From Marinobacterium lutimaris (GTDB taxonomy: Bacteria; Pseudomonadota; Gammaproteobacteria; Pseudomonadales; Balneatricaceae), in NCBI RefSeq assembly GCF_900108065.1, contig NZ_FNVQ01000004.1:62001-126000 (forward strand): a stretch of DNA of 64,000 nucleotides, given 5' to 3'. Positions 39,045 through 47,186 of this stretch are shown here, piece by piece (the stretch's first letter is position 1; the number at the start of each line of letters is the position of its first letter). The position numbers were made by a program, and so were the translations under genes. The notes beneath the pieces are model-generated. The model searched no databases, had not been told where the DNA came from, and worked only from the letters and a program-made list of their open reading frames with translations.

Positions 39045-39746
39045 ATGCTGACACTGCGAAATGTAAACACTCACTACGGCCAGATCCAGGCGTTGCACGA
39101 TGTATCCATCGAGGTAAATCAGGGTGAGATCGTTACCCTGATCGGCGCCAACGGCGCCGGCAAAACCACGCTGATGATGACCGTCTGCGGCTCGCCCCAG
39201 GCCTCCTCCGGCAGCATCGACTTCGAGGGCGAAGCGATCGAGAAACTGCCCACCTCGGTGATCATGCGCAAGGGGCTGGCGGTCGTGCCGGAAGGACGCC
39301 GCATTTTCCCTGGTCTTACCGTGGCGGAAAACCTGCACATGGGCGCCTACTTCAGCGACAAGGCCAGCTACGAAGCGCAGCGCGACCATGTACTGGAACT
39401 CTTTCCCCGCCTGAAGGAGCGTTACCAACAGCGCGGCGGCACCATGTCCGGCGGCGAGCAGCAGATGCTGGCGATCGGCCGTGCGCTGATGAGCCATCCG
39501 CGTCTGTTGCTGCTCGACGAACCCTCGCTGGGGCTGGCACCGATCATCATCCAGCAGATATTCGAGATTATCGAACGTCTGCGCGACGAAGGGGTCACCA
39601 TCTTTCTGGTGGAACAGAACGCCCACCAGGCACTGAAAATCGCCGACCGTGGTTACGTTCTGGAGAACGGCCGGGTCGTTATGAGCGATACGGGGGCTGC
39701 GCTGTTGCAGGATGATGCTGTCAGCAAGGCTTATCTGGGCGGCTGA
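39045..39746 (+). CDS. livF: Branched-chain amino acid ABC transporter ATPase LivF
   Basis: The 233-residue ATPase has Walker A GANGAGKTT, signature MSGGEQQMLAIGRAL and Walker B LLLLDEPSLGLAP. The VPEGRRIFPGLTVAENL segment is typical of LivF. It closes the livKHMGF operon and is followed by a compound hairpin. Confidence 0.96.
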   Translation: MLTLRNVNTHYGQIQALHDVSIEVNQGEIVTLIGANGAGKTTLMMTVCGSPQASSGSIDFEGEAIEKLPTSVIMRKGLAVVPEGRRIFPGLTVAENLHMGAYFSDKASYEAQRDHVLELFPRLKERYQQRGGTMSGGEQQMLAIGRALMSHPRLLLLDEPSLGLAPIIIQQIFEIIERLRDEGVTIFLVEQNAHQALKIADRGYVLENGRVVMSDTGAALLQDDAVSKAYLGG

Positions 39747-39756
39747 TCTCTGAGGG

Positions 39757-39814
39757 CCGGTGCCGGGGTGTAAATACATGAGCTGAGATACAAGAGCTCA
39801 GCTCCCAGCACCGG
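39757..39814 (+). terminator. Compound hairpin after livF
   Basis: CCGGTGCCGGG (39757-39767) can pair with CCCAGCACCGG (39804-39814) with one mismatch, enclosing an inner 8-bp stem GAGCTGAG/CTCAGCTC (39780-39787, 39797-39804). No T-run follows at once, so it may stabilise the 3' end or need Rho. Confidence 0.45.
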
Positions 39815-40019
39815 TCTGTTGCCCGGCTTTTGCCCCATCGGGCGTATTCGCACTTTTAACGACAGACCAAGTTGCTAGACTAGGAGACGAAGAGCCGGCG
39901 TCGATACAAGAGGCATCGGTTCAGCTATCTACTGATATAGCGTCCCTATTCTCGATTTTGTTGGACACCGGCCTGGCATTCGGCGCGCCGGAGATTTGCT
40001 GTATGGATGGAGTCAAATC

Positions 40020-41579
40020 GTGCGACTGATCATTATCTCCCTGTCGGCCCTTTTCCTCAGCCTGGCGCTGGTGATTGGCGGCAACGCCTACCTGCTCACC
40101 TACCTGGGTGTCCGTCTCGGCGCCGAGGGCATACCCCCGACCCAGGTCGGTTTCGTCATGGTGTGCTACTCAATCGGTTTCGCCATCGGCTCCCACTACG
40201 CTACCCACCTGGTCGCCAAGGTGGGGCATATCCGTACCTTTGCCGCCATGGCTGCGCTCACAGCCATGGCCTCGATCAGTTATCCACTGCTCGATTCCGT
40301 CTATTTCTGGGCGCTGCTGCGCTTTGTCGGCGGTATTACCGCGGCCGCCCTGTACGTCATCATTGAAAGCTGGTTCAGCGCCGTGGCCAGCAATAACAAC
40401 CGCGGTACCCTGTTCGCCCTGTATCAGGTGGCGGCCTACGGTTCTTCCACCCTGGCGCAGTTGACCGTGGGCTACAGTGAACCGCTCAGCCCCGTGCCTT
40501 TCACCGGCGCGGCGCTGCTGTTGCTGGCGGCGATCATTCCCCTCTCTCTGTCACGCATGCAGTCACCGCGTATAGAGCCAGGGCCGAAAATGTCACTCAT
40601 CAAGCTCTATCGGGAGGCGCCGCTGGGGCTCACCTGTGCTTTCACCGGCGGTATTCTGCTGGGCGCCTACTATTCGCTGGTGCCGCTGTTCGGCAGCCTG
40701 ACCGGCATGAGTATCCGCGAAGTGTCACAGCTGATGACCGCTTCGGTATTGCTGGCCTTGGTGCTCGCCTGGCCGGTGGGCTGGATCTGCGACCGCGTTC
40801 AGCGCAGCAAGGTCATGCTGGTGATCACCCTGACCGCCACCTTCCTCAGCCTGGCCGTGGCGCTCACGGTGGACCTGCCGTTCCTGGCCCGTATCGTTCC
40901 GGCCGCCGTGCTACTCGGCATGCTGACACTGGTGAACTCGGTGGCGGTGGCACTCACCCACGACCGCATCGACGCCAGCGCCAGGGTTGCGGCCAGTTCC
41001 GCGCTGATGCTCTGCTACGGCGTCGGCAGCATCATCGGCCCGGTCGCTGGCTCAATGCTCATGGAGGCGTTCGCACCAGAAGCGATGTTTATCGGCTTCG
41101 CCTCCCTCGCCGTGCTGCTCGCCAGCTATGTACGCTACCGCCAGAAGCGGATGCCACCACTGCCGATTACCGCCCAGGAGCACTATGTAGCGACCATGCC
41201 GGAAACCCAGCTTTCCACCGAGTTCGACCCTCGTTATGAGACCGAGGAAGAGAACGAAACCTCCGTGGAAGACATTTTCCCGGACGAGTGGGTCGAAGCC
41301 TGGGGCGATGACGCCAGTGAGGAGAAAGCCTCCGAGCCTGAACCCTCCGCCACCAGCGAAGAGATCGAAGTGGGCGGCGAGATGATCGGCATGGAAGAGC
41401 ACGATGCCGAGTACTGGGAGGAGAAGCGCAAGGCCGGGGAAAGCGTGACCGAAGCCGCGGATGCCCAGGATGAAACCGCCCCCGCAGCAGATAAAACCGA
41501 GGCGAGCCCGGCGCAGTCAGAGCCCGCTCCGGACGAAAAACACGACTCCGAAGAGAGCAAGGGCAGAAAGCCGGACTAA
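40020..41579 (+). CDS. MFS transporter with long acidic C-terminal tail
   Basis: The 519-residue protein has twelve predicted helices in its first 375 or so residues, in the YcaD/sugar-efflux style (GFAIGSHYATHLVAKVGHIR resembles motif A). GTG at 40020 is chosen because GGAG lies 8 bases upstream; an in-frame TTG at 39996 has no such site. From about residue 380 the chain is a roughly 140-residue cytoplasmic tail very rich in E, D, S, A and P, probably disordered. The tail is unusual for this family. Substrate unknown. It stands alone and ends at a strong terminator. Confidence 0.85.
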   Translation: MRLIIISLSALFLSLALVIGGNAYLLTYLGVRLGAEGIPPTQVGFVMVCYSIGFAIGSHYATHLVAKVGHIRTFAAMAALTAMASISYPLLDSVYFWALLRFVGGITAAALYVIIESWFSAVASNNNRGTLFALYQVAAYGSSTLAQLTVGYSEPLSPVPFTGAALLLLAAIIPLSLSRMQSPRIEPGPKMSLIKLYREAPLGLTCAFTGGILLGAYYSLVPLFGSLTGMSIREVSQLMTASVLLALVLAWPVGWICDRVQRSKVMLVITLTATFLSLAVALTVDLPFLARIVPAAVLLGMLTLVNSVAVALTHDRIDASARVAASSALMLCYGVGSIIGPVAGSMLMEAFAPEAMFIGFASLAVLLASYVRYRQKRMPPLPITAQEHYVATMPETQLSTEFDPRYETEEENETSVEDIFPDEWVEAWGDDASEEKASEPEPSATSEEIEVGGEMIGMEEHDAEYWEEKRKAGESVTEAADAQDETAPAADKTEASPAQSEPAPDEKHDSEESKGRKPD

Positions 41580-41596
41580 TCCGGCTGGTTAAAATG

Positions 41597-41619
41597 AGGC
41601 GCCGGCGGGCGCCTTTTTT
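41597..41619 (+). terminator. Rho-independent terminator of the MFS gene
   Basis: AGGCGC and GCGCCT form a GC-rich stem around a 6-base loop, followed directly by six T. It lies 18 bp after the stop codon. The rest of the 360-bp gap to 41939 shows a small GCTCTC/GAGAGC hairpin near 41693 but no gene. Confidence 0.85.
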
Positions 41620-41939
41620 CATCTGCTCGCTTCTCGAGATCGATGAGGCATCAGCCGATGCTATACCCCGGCGCGGGCACCACAAACAGGCAGCTCTCAC
41701 CAGAGAGCAGCAGAATTCTCCCTCGCAATCGGCAGTGCTCCGCTATCGATTGTCCGTCGCTTAGCTGTCACTTCCTTCCCGCCATCAATCAAAGCAACCG
41801 GGATTCAAACCCTTAGTCTATTTTTTATACATCCGGTACGTTTAATCGCATCAACTCCTGGCACCAATGCCAGTCGCGGCATAACAATTGCTCAATCTCT
41901 GTTAACAGCTGTAGCCAATTAACCAAGCGGGAGCGCGCC

Positions 41940-42761
41940 ATGATAAGCCAGCTGCTTGAGCCCTCACGTCCCCTGGACGATATCGCCCCGCTGGGACGCA
42001 TCGGTCTGGTGGCGCTGTCCACCGACTTCAACAGCGAGCAGGACCTGCGCCGCTTCTACCCCGAAGGGGTCGAGGTGTTTACCAGCCGTGTGGCCAATCA
42101 CAATCCAATGACACTGGCCAACCTGCGCGCCATGGCGCCAGGCATCACCGGTGCAGCGGAGCTGATTCTACCCGGCATCAAACTGGACGTGATGGTCTAC
42201 GGCTGTACCGCCGGCACCCTGGCCATTGGAGAGGACAGAATAGCGGACCTGATCAGGCTGGCGCGCCCGGGCGTACCGGTCACCAACCCACTGCTGGCAG
42301 GCATCAAGGGCTGCCGCGCACTCGGCGCCAGCCGCATCTCCCTGCTGACGCCCTACACCGAGGATGTAAACCTGGAACTGGCACAACAGTTCATGGCGCG
42401 CGGCTTCGAGGTACTCAGCGTGGCCGGTCTTGGCTTTACCGACGACCGCCTGGTCACCGGCGTCTCCCCTCTGGATATTGCCGATGCGGCCGTCGCTGCC
42501 TGCGATCCGCTGGCGGACCTGCTGTTTATCTCCTGCACCGCTCTGCGCGCCTCCCTGGCGATCGAAGCGATCGAGACCCGGCTCGGCAAACCGGTGGTCA
42601 GCAGCAACCAGGCGATTGCCTGGCACAGTCTGCGCCTGCTTGGCTATAACGGCAGGATCGAGCATTTCGGCCAGCTGTTCGAACAGCCTTGCGAAAGCGT
42701 CAGCGCGAGCCTCGCGCACCTGCTCAACCTGCCGCCGGATCCGGGCGCCTCACCGGCATAA
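41940..42761 (+). CDS. Asp/Glu racemase superfamily protein (maleate isomerase / EutA-like)
   Basis: The 273-residue protein has the two-cysteine active-site plan of the Asp/Glu racemase, arylmalonate decarboxylase and maleate isomerase group: Cys89 in VYGCTAGTL and Cys199 in FISCTALRA. VPVTNPLLAGIKGCRALGA and SRISLLTPYTEDVN are further family segments. Ectoine-utilisation protein EutA is one member of this type, but no ectoine catabolic genes are nearby, so the substrate is not assigned. It is followed after 189 bp by the buf operon. Confidence 0.8.
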   Translation: MISQLLEPSRPLDDIAPLGRIGLVALSTDFNSEQDLRRFYPEGVEVFTSRVANHNPMTLANLRAMAPGITGAAELILPGIKLDVMVYGCTAGTLAIGEDRIADLIRLARPGVPVTNPLLAGIKGCRALGASRISLLTPYTEDVNLELAQQFMARGFEVLSVAGLGFTDDRLVTGVSPLDIADAAVAACDPLADLLFISCTALRASLAIEAIETRLGKPVVSSNQAIAWHSLRLLGYNGRIEHFGQLFEQPCESVSASLAHLLNLPPDPGASPA

Positions 42762-42880
42762 GCCCCTGATGGCAGAGCGCTGGCATACTGCCCGGCCTCC
42801 TCAGAAACAAGCCTCGAAAGTTTTTTGCGTTTTCCGTGTAAGGAATGCGTTTGGCCGTCGACTATCGCAACAGGAAGGGA

Positions 42881-42915
42881 AGCAGCTGTTTCTCTTCTCG
42901 ATGGAAACGGCTGCT
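42881..42915 (+). promoter_or_regulatory. 12-bp hairpin in the bufA leader
   Basis: AGCAGCTGTTTC (42881-42892) pairs with GAAACGGCTGCT (42904-42915) over 12 positions with a single G-T wobble, around an 11-base loop. It ends 35 bases before the bufA ATG and has no T-run. It may be a regulatory element or RNA stabiliser in the leader. Confidence 0.5.
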
Positions 42916-42950
42916 TCAGCCAACGCACCCCAAAAAACCGGAGAACAATC

Positions 42951-43244
42951 ATGTCTATCAAGACTACCACTGCTACGACGCTTGCACTGGCCCTGGGTAC
43001 CGCGGTCAGCCTCACCTCCCTGCCGGCAACGGCGGCCGATATGGAGAAATGCTTTGGCGTCTCTCTGAAAGGTCAGAACGACTGCAAGGCAGGCCCCGGC
43101 ACGACCTGCGCCGGCACCGCGAAAAAGGACCATCAGGGCAACGCCTTCAAGATGGTTCCGGCAGGCACCTGCACCGAGATGGAATCCACTACCTCACCCA
43201 CAGGTATGGGGCAGCTCGAAGCGTTCGAAGAGAAGATGTCCTAA
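42951..43244 (+). CDS. bufA: Bufferin precursor (DUF2282, BufA1-type)
   Basis: The 97-residue protein has a signal peptide (cleavage near residue 29 after TAA). The mature chain is small and has exactly four cysteines, Cys34, 45, 53 and 74, in the order EKC, NDC, TTCAG and GTC that defines DUF2282. These proteins are RiPP precursors (bufferins) whose central cysteines are modified by an MNIO enzyme and which protect against copper stress from the periplasm. ATG 42951 is chosen because GGAG lies 10 bases upstream and the signal peptide starts there. bufB, bufC and a DoxX gene follow on the same strand. Confidence 0.9.
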   Translation: MSIKTTTATTLALALGTAVSLTSLPATAADMEKCFGVSLKGQNDCKAGPGTTCAGTAKKDHQGNAFKMVPAGTCTEMESTTSPTGMGQLEAFEEKMS

Positions 43245-43279
43245 GGAGCCGGCTTTAGCGCCAGCGGGAGGTGTTCAAC

Positions 43280-44170
43280 ATGAGCAACAGACAACCAAGC
43301 CCATTCCAGCCTCCCGCCGGTTTGCCTGCAGCTGCCGGCATAGGGCTTAAACCGGAACATTTCCAGCCGCTGCTGGAGAGCCAACCGAAGCTGGGATTTG
43401 TCGAGGTGCATGCCGAGAATTACATGGTGGCCGGCGGCCCCATGCATCACTACCTGCACCGGGTACACGAACAGTATGCGCTGTCGCTTCATGGCGTAGG
43501 ACTTTCCATCGGCGGCAGCGAGCCGCTTGATGAAACCCATCTGGAGCGACTTAAAACACTGATTGAGCGCCATCGGCCTGAACGCTTTTCCGAGCATCTT
43601 GCCTGGTCCAGCCATAACGGCCACTTCATGAATGATCTACTGCCGCTACCCTACACCGGCGAGCGCCTGCAAAAGGTCTGCGATCATGTGGACAGAGTTC
43701 AGGAGAGGCTGGGAATACAGATGCTGCTGGAAAACCCGGCAACCTATGTTCAGTTCCGCGCATCCAGCTACTCGGAGCCTGAATTTATTGGCGAAGTCAT
43801 TCGTCGCACCGGCTGCGGCCTGTTGCTGGATGTGAATAACGTCTATGTCAGCGCCATCAACCACGGCTTCAGCAGCCATGACTATATCGACGCCCTGCCC
43901 TGCGACCAGGTTGGCGAAATCCATCTGGCGGGTTTTGCGCTCGACAGGAACAGTAACAGCGATGCCCAGGGAGCTCCGCTGCTGATCGATAGCCATGATG
44001 CACCGGTGGCCGATGCGGTATGGACATTATATGACTTCGCCCTGAAACGGACCGGCCCAGTGGCTACGCTGATCGAGCGCGACGCGAACCTGCCGCCGCT
44101 ACCGATCCTGGTCGCCGAGGCTCAGCAGGCCGCTGCCCGACTCCGAAGCCTGGCGCTGGAGGTAGCCTGA
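43280..44170 (+). CDS. bufB: MNIO-family modification enzyme BufB (DUF692)
   Basis: The 296-residue protein belongs to the multinuclear non-heme iron oxidases related to MbnB. Expected metal ligands appear in order: EVHAENYM, SLHGVGLS, FSEHLAW, LLENPATY, LLLDVNNVYVSAINHG, GEIHLAGF, IDSHDAPV and LIERDANLP. These enzymes oxidise cysteines of their RiPP precursor to heterocycles. ATG 43280 has GGGAGG 8 bases upstream; a GTG at 43271 is less likely. It starts 35 bp after bufA and its stop overlaps the bufC start by one base. Confidence 0.93.
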   Translation: MSNRQPSPFQPPAGLPAAAGIGLKPEHFQPLLESQPKLGFVEVHAENYMVAGGPMHHYLHRVHEQYALSLHGVGLSIGGSEPLDETHLERLKTLIERHRPERFSEHLAWSSHNGHFMNDLLPLPYTGERLQKVCDHVDRVQERLGIQMLLENPATYVQFRASSYSEPEFIGEVIRRTGCGLLLDVNNVYVSAINHGFSSHDYIDALPCDQVGEIHLAGFALDRNSNSDAQGAPLLIDSHDAPVADAVWTLYDFALKRTGPVATLIERDANLPPLPILVAEAQQAAARLRSLALEVA

Positions 44171-44931
44171 TGAATACCTACCTCAGCAGTGAAGCGGAAT
44201 TTCAGCAGGCACTGCTCGACCCGGAACTGCCACCACCTGCGGGTATCACCGCCTGGAATGGCGATGCCGGCCGCTTCGATGTCTATCGCAACAACCTGAT
44301 CGTGTCGCTGATCGACGCCCTGGCCAGCAGTTTCGACGTGGTCCAGCAGCTGGTCGGTGAGCCCTTTTTTCGCGCCATGGCGCGGGAGTTTCTGCGCGAT
44401 CCTGCCAACCAGCCCACTTCGCCGGTGCTAGCCCATTACGGCGAGAAGTTTCCCGCCTTTATCGCAGCATTCGAGCCCGCCGCATCGCTGCCTTTTCTCG
44501 GTGAAGTCGCACGGCTGGAATGGTTGCGGCTCCAGGCACTGCACTCGGCTGACGCCACGCCCGGCGAGAGTGAGTACTTATCCACAATGCTTAAGAACCC
44601 GCGCTCTCCTGCCGCACACATAGTGTTGTTTCACCCCTCGGCGAGCCTGTTCCGCAGCCGTTACGCGGCGGTATCTATCTGGGCGGCACACCAGGGAGTG
44701 TTGAAGCTGGCCGACGTGAAACCAGACCAGGCGGAACAAAGCCTGATACTCAGGCCGGCACTGGAGGTAGAGCTCATACCGCTGACAGCTGAAAACGCCC
44801 GGCTGATCGCGCAGCTGATGGCCGGCGAAACGCTGCAGTCCCTGCATGGAGACGCGCCGTTAGAGCCGACACTTGAGCTGCTGATCTACCACGGAGCGAT
44901 CACCGGTCTTACCGAGCTGCAGGAGGAGTAA
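44170..44931 (+). CDS. bufC: Bufferin partner protein BufC (DUF2063)
   Basis: The 253-residue protein has the N-terminal DUF2063 domain (FQQALLDPELPPPAGI...RFDVYRNNLIVSLIDALASSFDVVQQLVG, about residues 8-65) and a C-terminal domain, as in MbnC-like partners that bring the precursor to the DUF692 oxidase. Translation is coupled to bufB through a TGATG overlap. The DoxX gene begins 3 bp after its stop. Confidence 0.92.
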   Translation: MNTYLSSEAEFQQALLDPELPPPAGITAWNGDAGRFDVYRNNLIVSLIDALASSFDVVQQLVGEPFFRAMAREFLRDPANQPTSPVLAHYGEKFPAFIAAFEPAASLPFLGEVARLEWLRLQALHSADATPGESEYLSTMLKNPRSPAAHIVLFHPSASLFRSRYAAVSIWAAHQGVLKLADVKPDQAEQSLILRPALEVELIPLTAENARLIAQLMAGETLQSLHGDAPLEPTLELLIYHGAITGLTELQEE

Positions 44932-44934
44932 ACG

Positions 44935-45435
44935 ATGAACGGTTCAACATCCAGCTCATTTACCGGCCTGATCTGCAAGGCCAACGCCCTGCTGGGGCGG
45001 ATCCCGGAAAACCTGGTGCAACTGCTGGCCCGTTTCTCCCTGGCTGCGATCTTCTGGATTTCGGGGCAAACCAAGATCGAGGGCTTCGCGCTGAATATTA
45101 TCGATGGCACCTTTGAATTCGGCTGGCCCCGCTTCGCCGGCTCAACTCTCTACCTGTTTCGCGAGGAGTACGCCCTGCCGCTAATCCCCGTGGAACTCGC
45201 CGCAACCCTGGCCACCACCGCAGAACATCTGTTCCCGGTACTGCTCCTGCTGGGGCTGGCGACCCGCTTCTCTGCTCTGGCGTTGCTGGTCATGACGCTG
45301 ACAATTCAACTGTTCGTTTATCCCGGCGCCTATCCAACCCACGGTATCTGGGCTACCGGCCTGCTGTTCCTGATGATGCGTGGTGCTGGTACCCTGTCTG
45401 TTGATTACTGGCTAAAACGTCGTTGCGGTGGATAG
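44935..45435 (+). CDS. DoxX-family membrane protein of the buf operon
   Basis: The 166-residue protein has four membrane helices. [21 protein letters not shown] is the typical DoxX start and [22 protein letters not shown] a conserved helix. DoxX proteins often accompany DUF692/DUF2063 genes; a redox or quinone-linked role has been suggested but is not settled. It is the last gene of the operon. Confidence 0.9.
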   Translation: MNGSTSSSFTGLICKANALLGRIPENLVQLLARFSLAAIFWISGQTKIEGFALNIIDGTFEFGWPRFAGSTLYLFREEYALPLIPVELAATLATTAEHLFPVLLLLGLATRFSALALLVMTLTIQLFVYPGAYPTHGIWATGLLFLMMRGAGTLSVDYWLKRRCGG

Positions 45436-45482
45436 CCTCAGGCGATAGCACGCCAGCTCCACTACACTGATCGCTCGAAGGG

Positions 45483-45506
45483 CCGCATTGTGGATGCGGT
45501 CTTTCT
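45483..45506 (+). terminator. Weak terminator after the buf operon
   Basis: CCGCAT and ATGCGG form a 6-bp stem around a 5-base loop, followed by TCTTTCT. It separates the buf operon from the EamA transporter gene. Confidence 0.5.
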
Positions 45507-45536
45507 GTGTCTGCGTTAACCGGAAAGGATACCCCG

Positions 45537-46433
45537 TTGCTGATACCCGCCGCTTACCTCACCGTGGTCGTGATCTGGTCGACTTCCCCGCTCACCATTG
45601 CCTGGAGCGGCGAAACCGTGGACCCGATCATCGCGGCCGGACTGAGAATGGCGCTGGCGGCCGCCGCCGGTCTTCTCCTGCTGGCGGCGCGACGAGAGCC
45701 TCTGCCACTAAACGGAAAGGCGCTGCGCTCCTATCTCTGCGCCACACTTGGCGTGTATGGCGCCATGTGCAGTGTCTATCTGGCGGCGCGCTACGTGCCC
45801 TCAGGCCTGATCTCGGTGCTGTTTGGCCTGGCGCCGATCCTCTCGGCCCTGTTTGCCCGGGTGCTGTTCCGCAGTGAGCATTTTCCCTTCTATCGCTGGC
45901 TCGCCTGTGCGCTGGCGCTGGCCGGCCTTGCCGTAATCTTCATGGACGACGTAGCGCTAGGCCCCGGCAGTCTGCCCGGCGTTCTGCTGCTCAGCCTTGG
46001 CGTCAGCCTGTTCAGCCTCAGCGGCGTGCTGGTCAAACAGCAGCGCGCCCAGCTCGACCCGCTGGCACAGACCGTGGGCGCTCTTATACTTTCAATCCCC
46101 TGCTACCTGGTCACCTGGCTGCTGATCGGCGGTGATTGGCAGCCACTGGATCCCACCTCGCGCTCCTTCTGGTCGATCATCTACCTGGCGCTGATCGGCT
46201 CGCTGCTGGGGTTCGTCTCCTACTACTTCGTGCTGAAACACCTGAGCGCCAGCACCGTAGCGCTGGTAACCTTGATTACGCCGGTGTTCGCACTGCTGCT
46301 CGGCCACCTGTTTAACGATGAGCCTCTGAGCGAACAACTCTATCTAGGTTCGGCACTGGTTCTGGCGGGGCTTGGCCTGTTTTTCTTCGGCGGCTCGCTG
46401 ACCTCTCTGCGCCGACTGGGCTCGACACGCTGA
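45537..46433 (+). CDS. DMT-superfamily transporter (EamA)
   Basis: The 298-residue membrane protein has ten helices formed by two EamA repeats; the second begins near LLLSLGVSLFSLSGVLVKQQ. IWSTSPLTIAWSG and LMSL-like LVTLITPVFALLLGHLFNDEPLS are family-type segments. TTG at 45537 is preferred because AGGA lies 7 bases upstream; GTG at 45507 in the same frame would add ten residues. Such proteins export metabolites, often amino acids; the substrate here is unknown. Confidence 0.85.
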   Translation: MLIPAAYLTVVVIWSTSPLTIAWSGETVDPIIAAGLRMALAAAAGLLLLAARREPLPLNGKALRSYLCATLGVYGAMCSVYLAARYVPSGLISVLFGLAPILSALFARVLFRSEHFPFYRWLACALALAGLAVIFMDDVALGPGSLPGVLLLSLGVSLFSLSGVLVKQQRAQLDPLAQTVGALILSIPCYLVTWLLIGGDWQPLDPTSRSFWSIIYLALIGSLLGFVSYYFVLKHLSASTVALVTLITPVFALLLGHLFNDEPLSEQLYLGSALVLAGLGLFFFGGSLTSLRRLGSTR

Positions 46434-46492
46434 ATTGCCTTTCAGCGCATCGAGGTCAATACTGCATTAGGTTTCCTTCCGGGAGCACCCGC

Positions 46493-46987
46493 ATGAAACA
46501 GCTGACCCTGATCCGCCACGCCAAATCGAGCTGGGACAACCCGCAGCTTTCCGATTTCGAACGACCGCTGAATGCCCGCGGTCTTCGTGACCTCCCCACC
46601 ATGGCGGAACGGGTGCGGGCGAAGGAGCTGATCCCAGACCACCTGCTCTACAGCAGCGCCCTTAGGACCTCGCTGACTGCGCGGGAGCTGGCGGCTGCAC
46701 TCGATCTGCCCGAGTCACACTGCCTGGCCGTGCCGGAGATGTATGAAGCCTGCTGGGAGACGCTGCTCAACCTGCTGCAGGGACAGCCGGATAGCCGCAC
46801 CCACCTGATGCTGGTGGGACATAACCCGGGTATCGCAGAATTAGCCGCCTGCCTGTGCGGAACCGCGCCGCAGCACTTTCCCACCTCCTGCGTACAGCAC
46901 CTGATCCTGAATGTACTGAGCTGGAGTGAGCTGGCGGAGAGCTGCGGTACCAGCCAGTGGTTCGACTATCCCAAGCTACATAAATGA
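46493..46987 (+). CDS. sixA: Phosphohistidine phosphatase SixA
   Basis: The 164-residue protein is a histidine phosphatase with the catalytic LIRHAKSSW motif at residues 6-14 and the second histidine in LVGHNPGIAEL. SixA removes phosphate from histidine of signalling or PTS proteins in the cytoplasm. The final codons CTA CAT AAA TGA form the first unit of a 16-bp tandem repeat that continues past the stop. Confidence 0.92.
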   Translation: MKQLTLIRHAKSSWDNPQLSDFERPLNARGLRDLPTMAERVRAKELIPDHLLYSSALRTSLTARELAAALDLPESHCLAVPEMYEACWETLLNLLQGQPDSRTHLMLVGHNPGIAELAACLCGTAPQHFPTSCVQHLILNVLSWSELAESCGTSQWFDYPKLHK

Positions 46988-47039
46988 ACAGCTGCATAGA
47001 TGAACAGCTACATAAATGAACAGCCACATCGATGAAAAG
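46976..47039. repeat. 16-bp tandem repeat spanning the sixA stop codon (four units)
   Basis: Units CTACATAAATGAACAG, CTGCATAGATGAACAG, CTACATAAATGAACAG and CCACATCGATGAAAAG run head to tail from 46976 to 47039; units 1 and 3 are identical. The first unit contains the last three codons and TGA of sixA, so the array is an expansion of the gene end. Confidence 0.9.
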
Positions 47040-47186
47040 TAGCATCGACAGAAGACCCAACCGATAAGCAACAATGCAGCGCCAAGTCGCTGTCGGTTGA
47101 TCGCGCTGTTGCCAAGTGCAGACTGATAAGAGAGAGCCGATTCGGGTACACTTATTACCCCTCTCTCTGCTTCTAAGGGATTAGCG

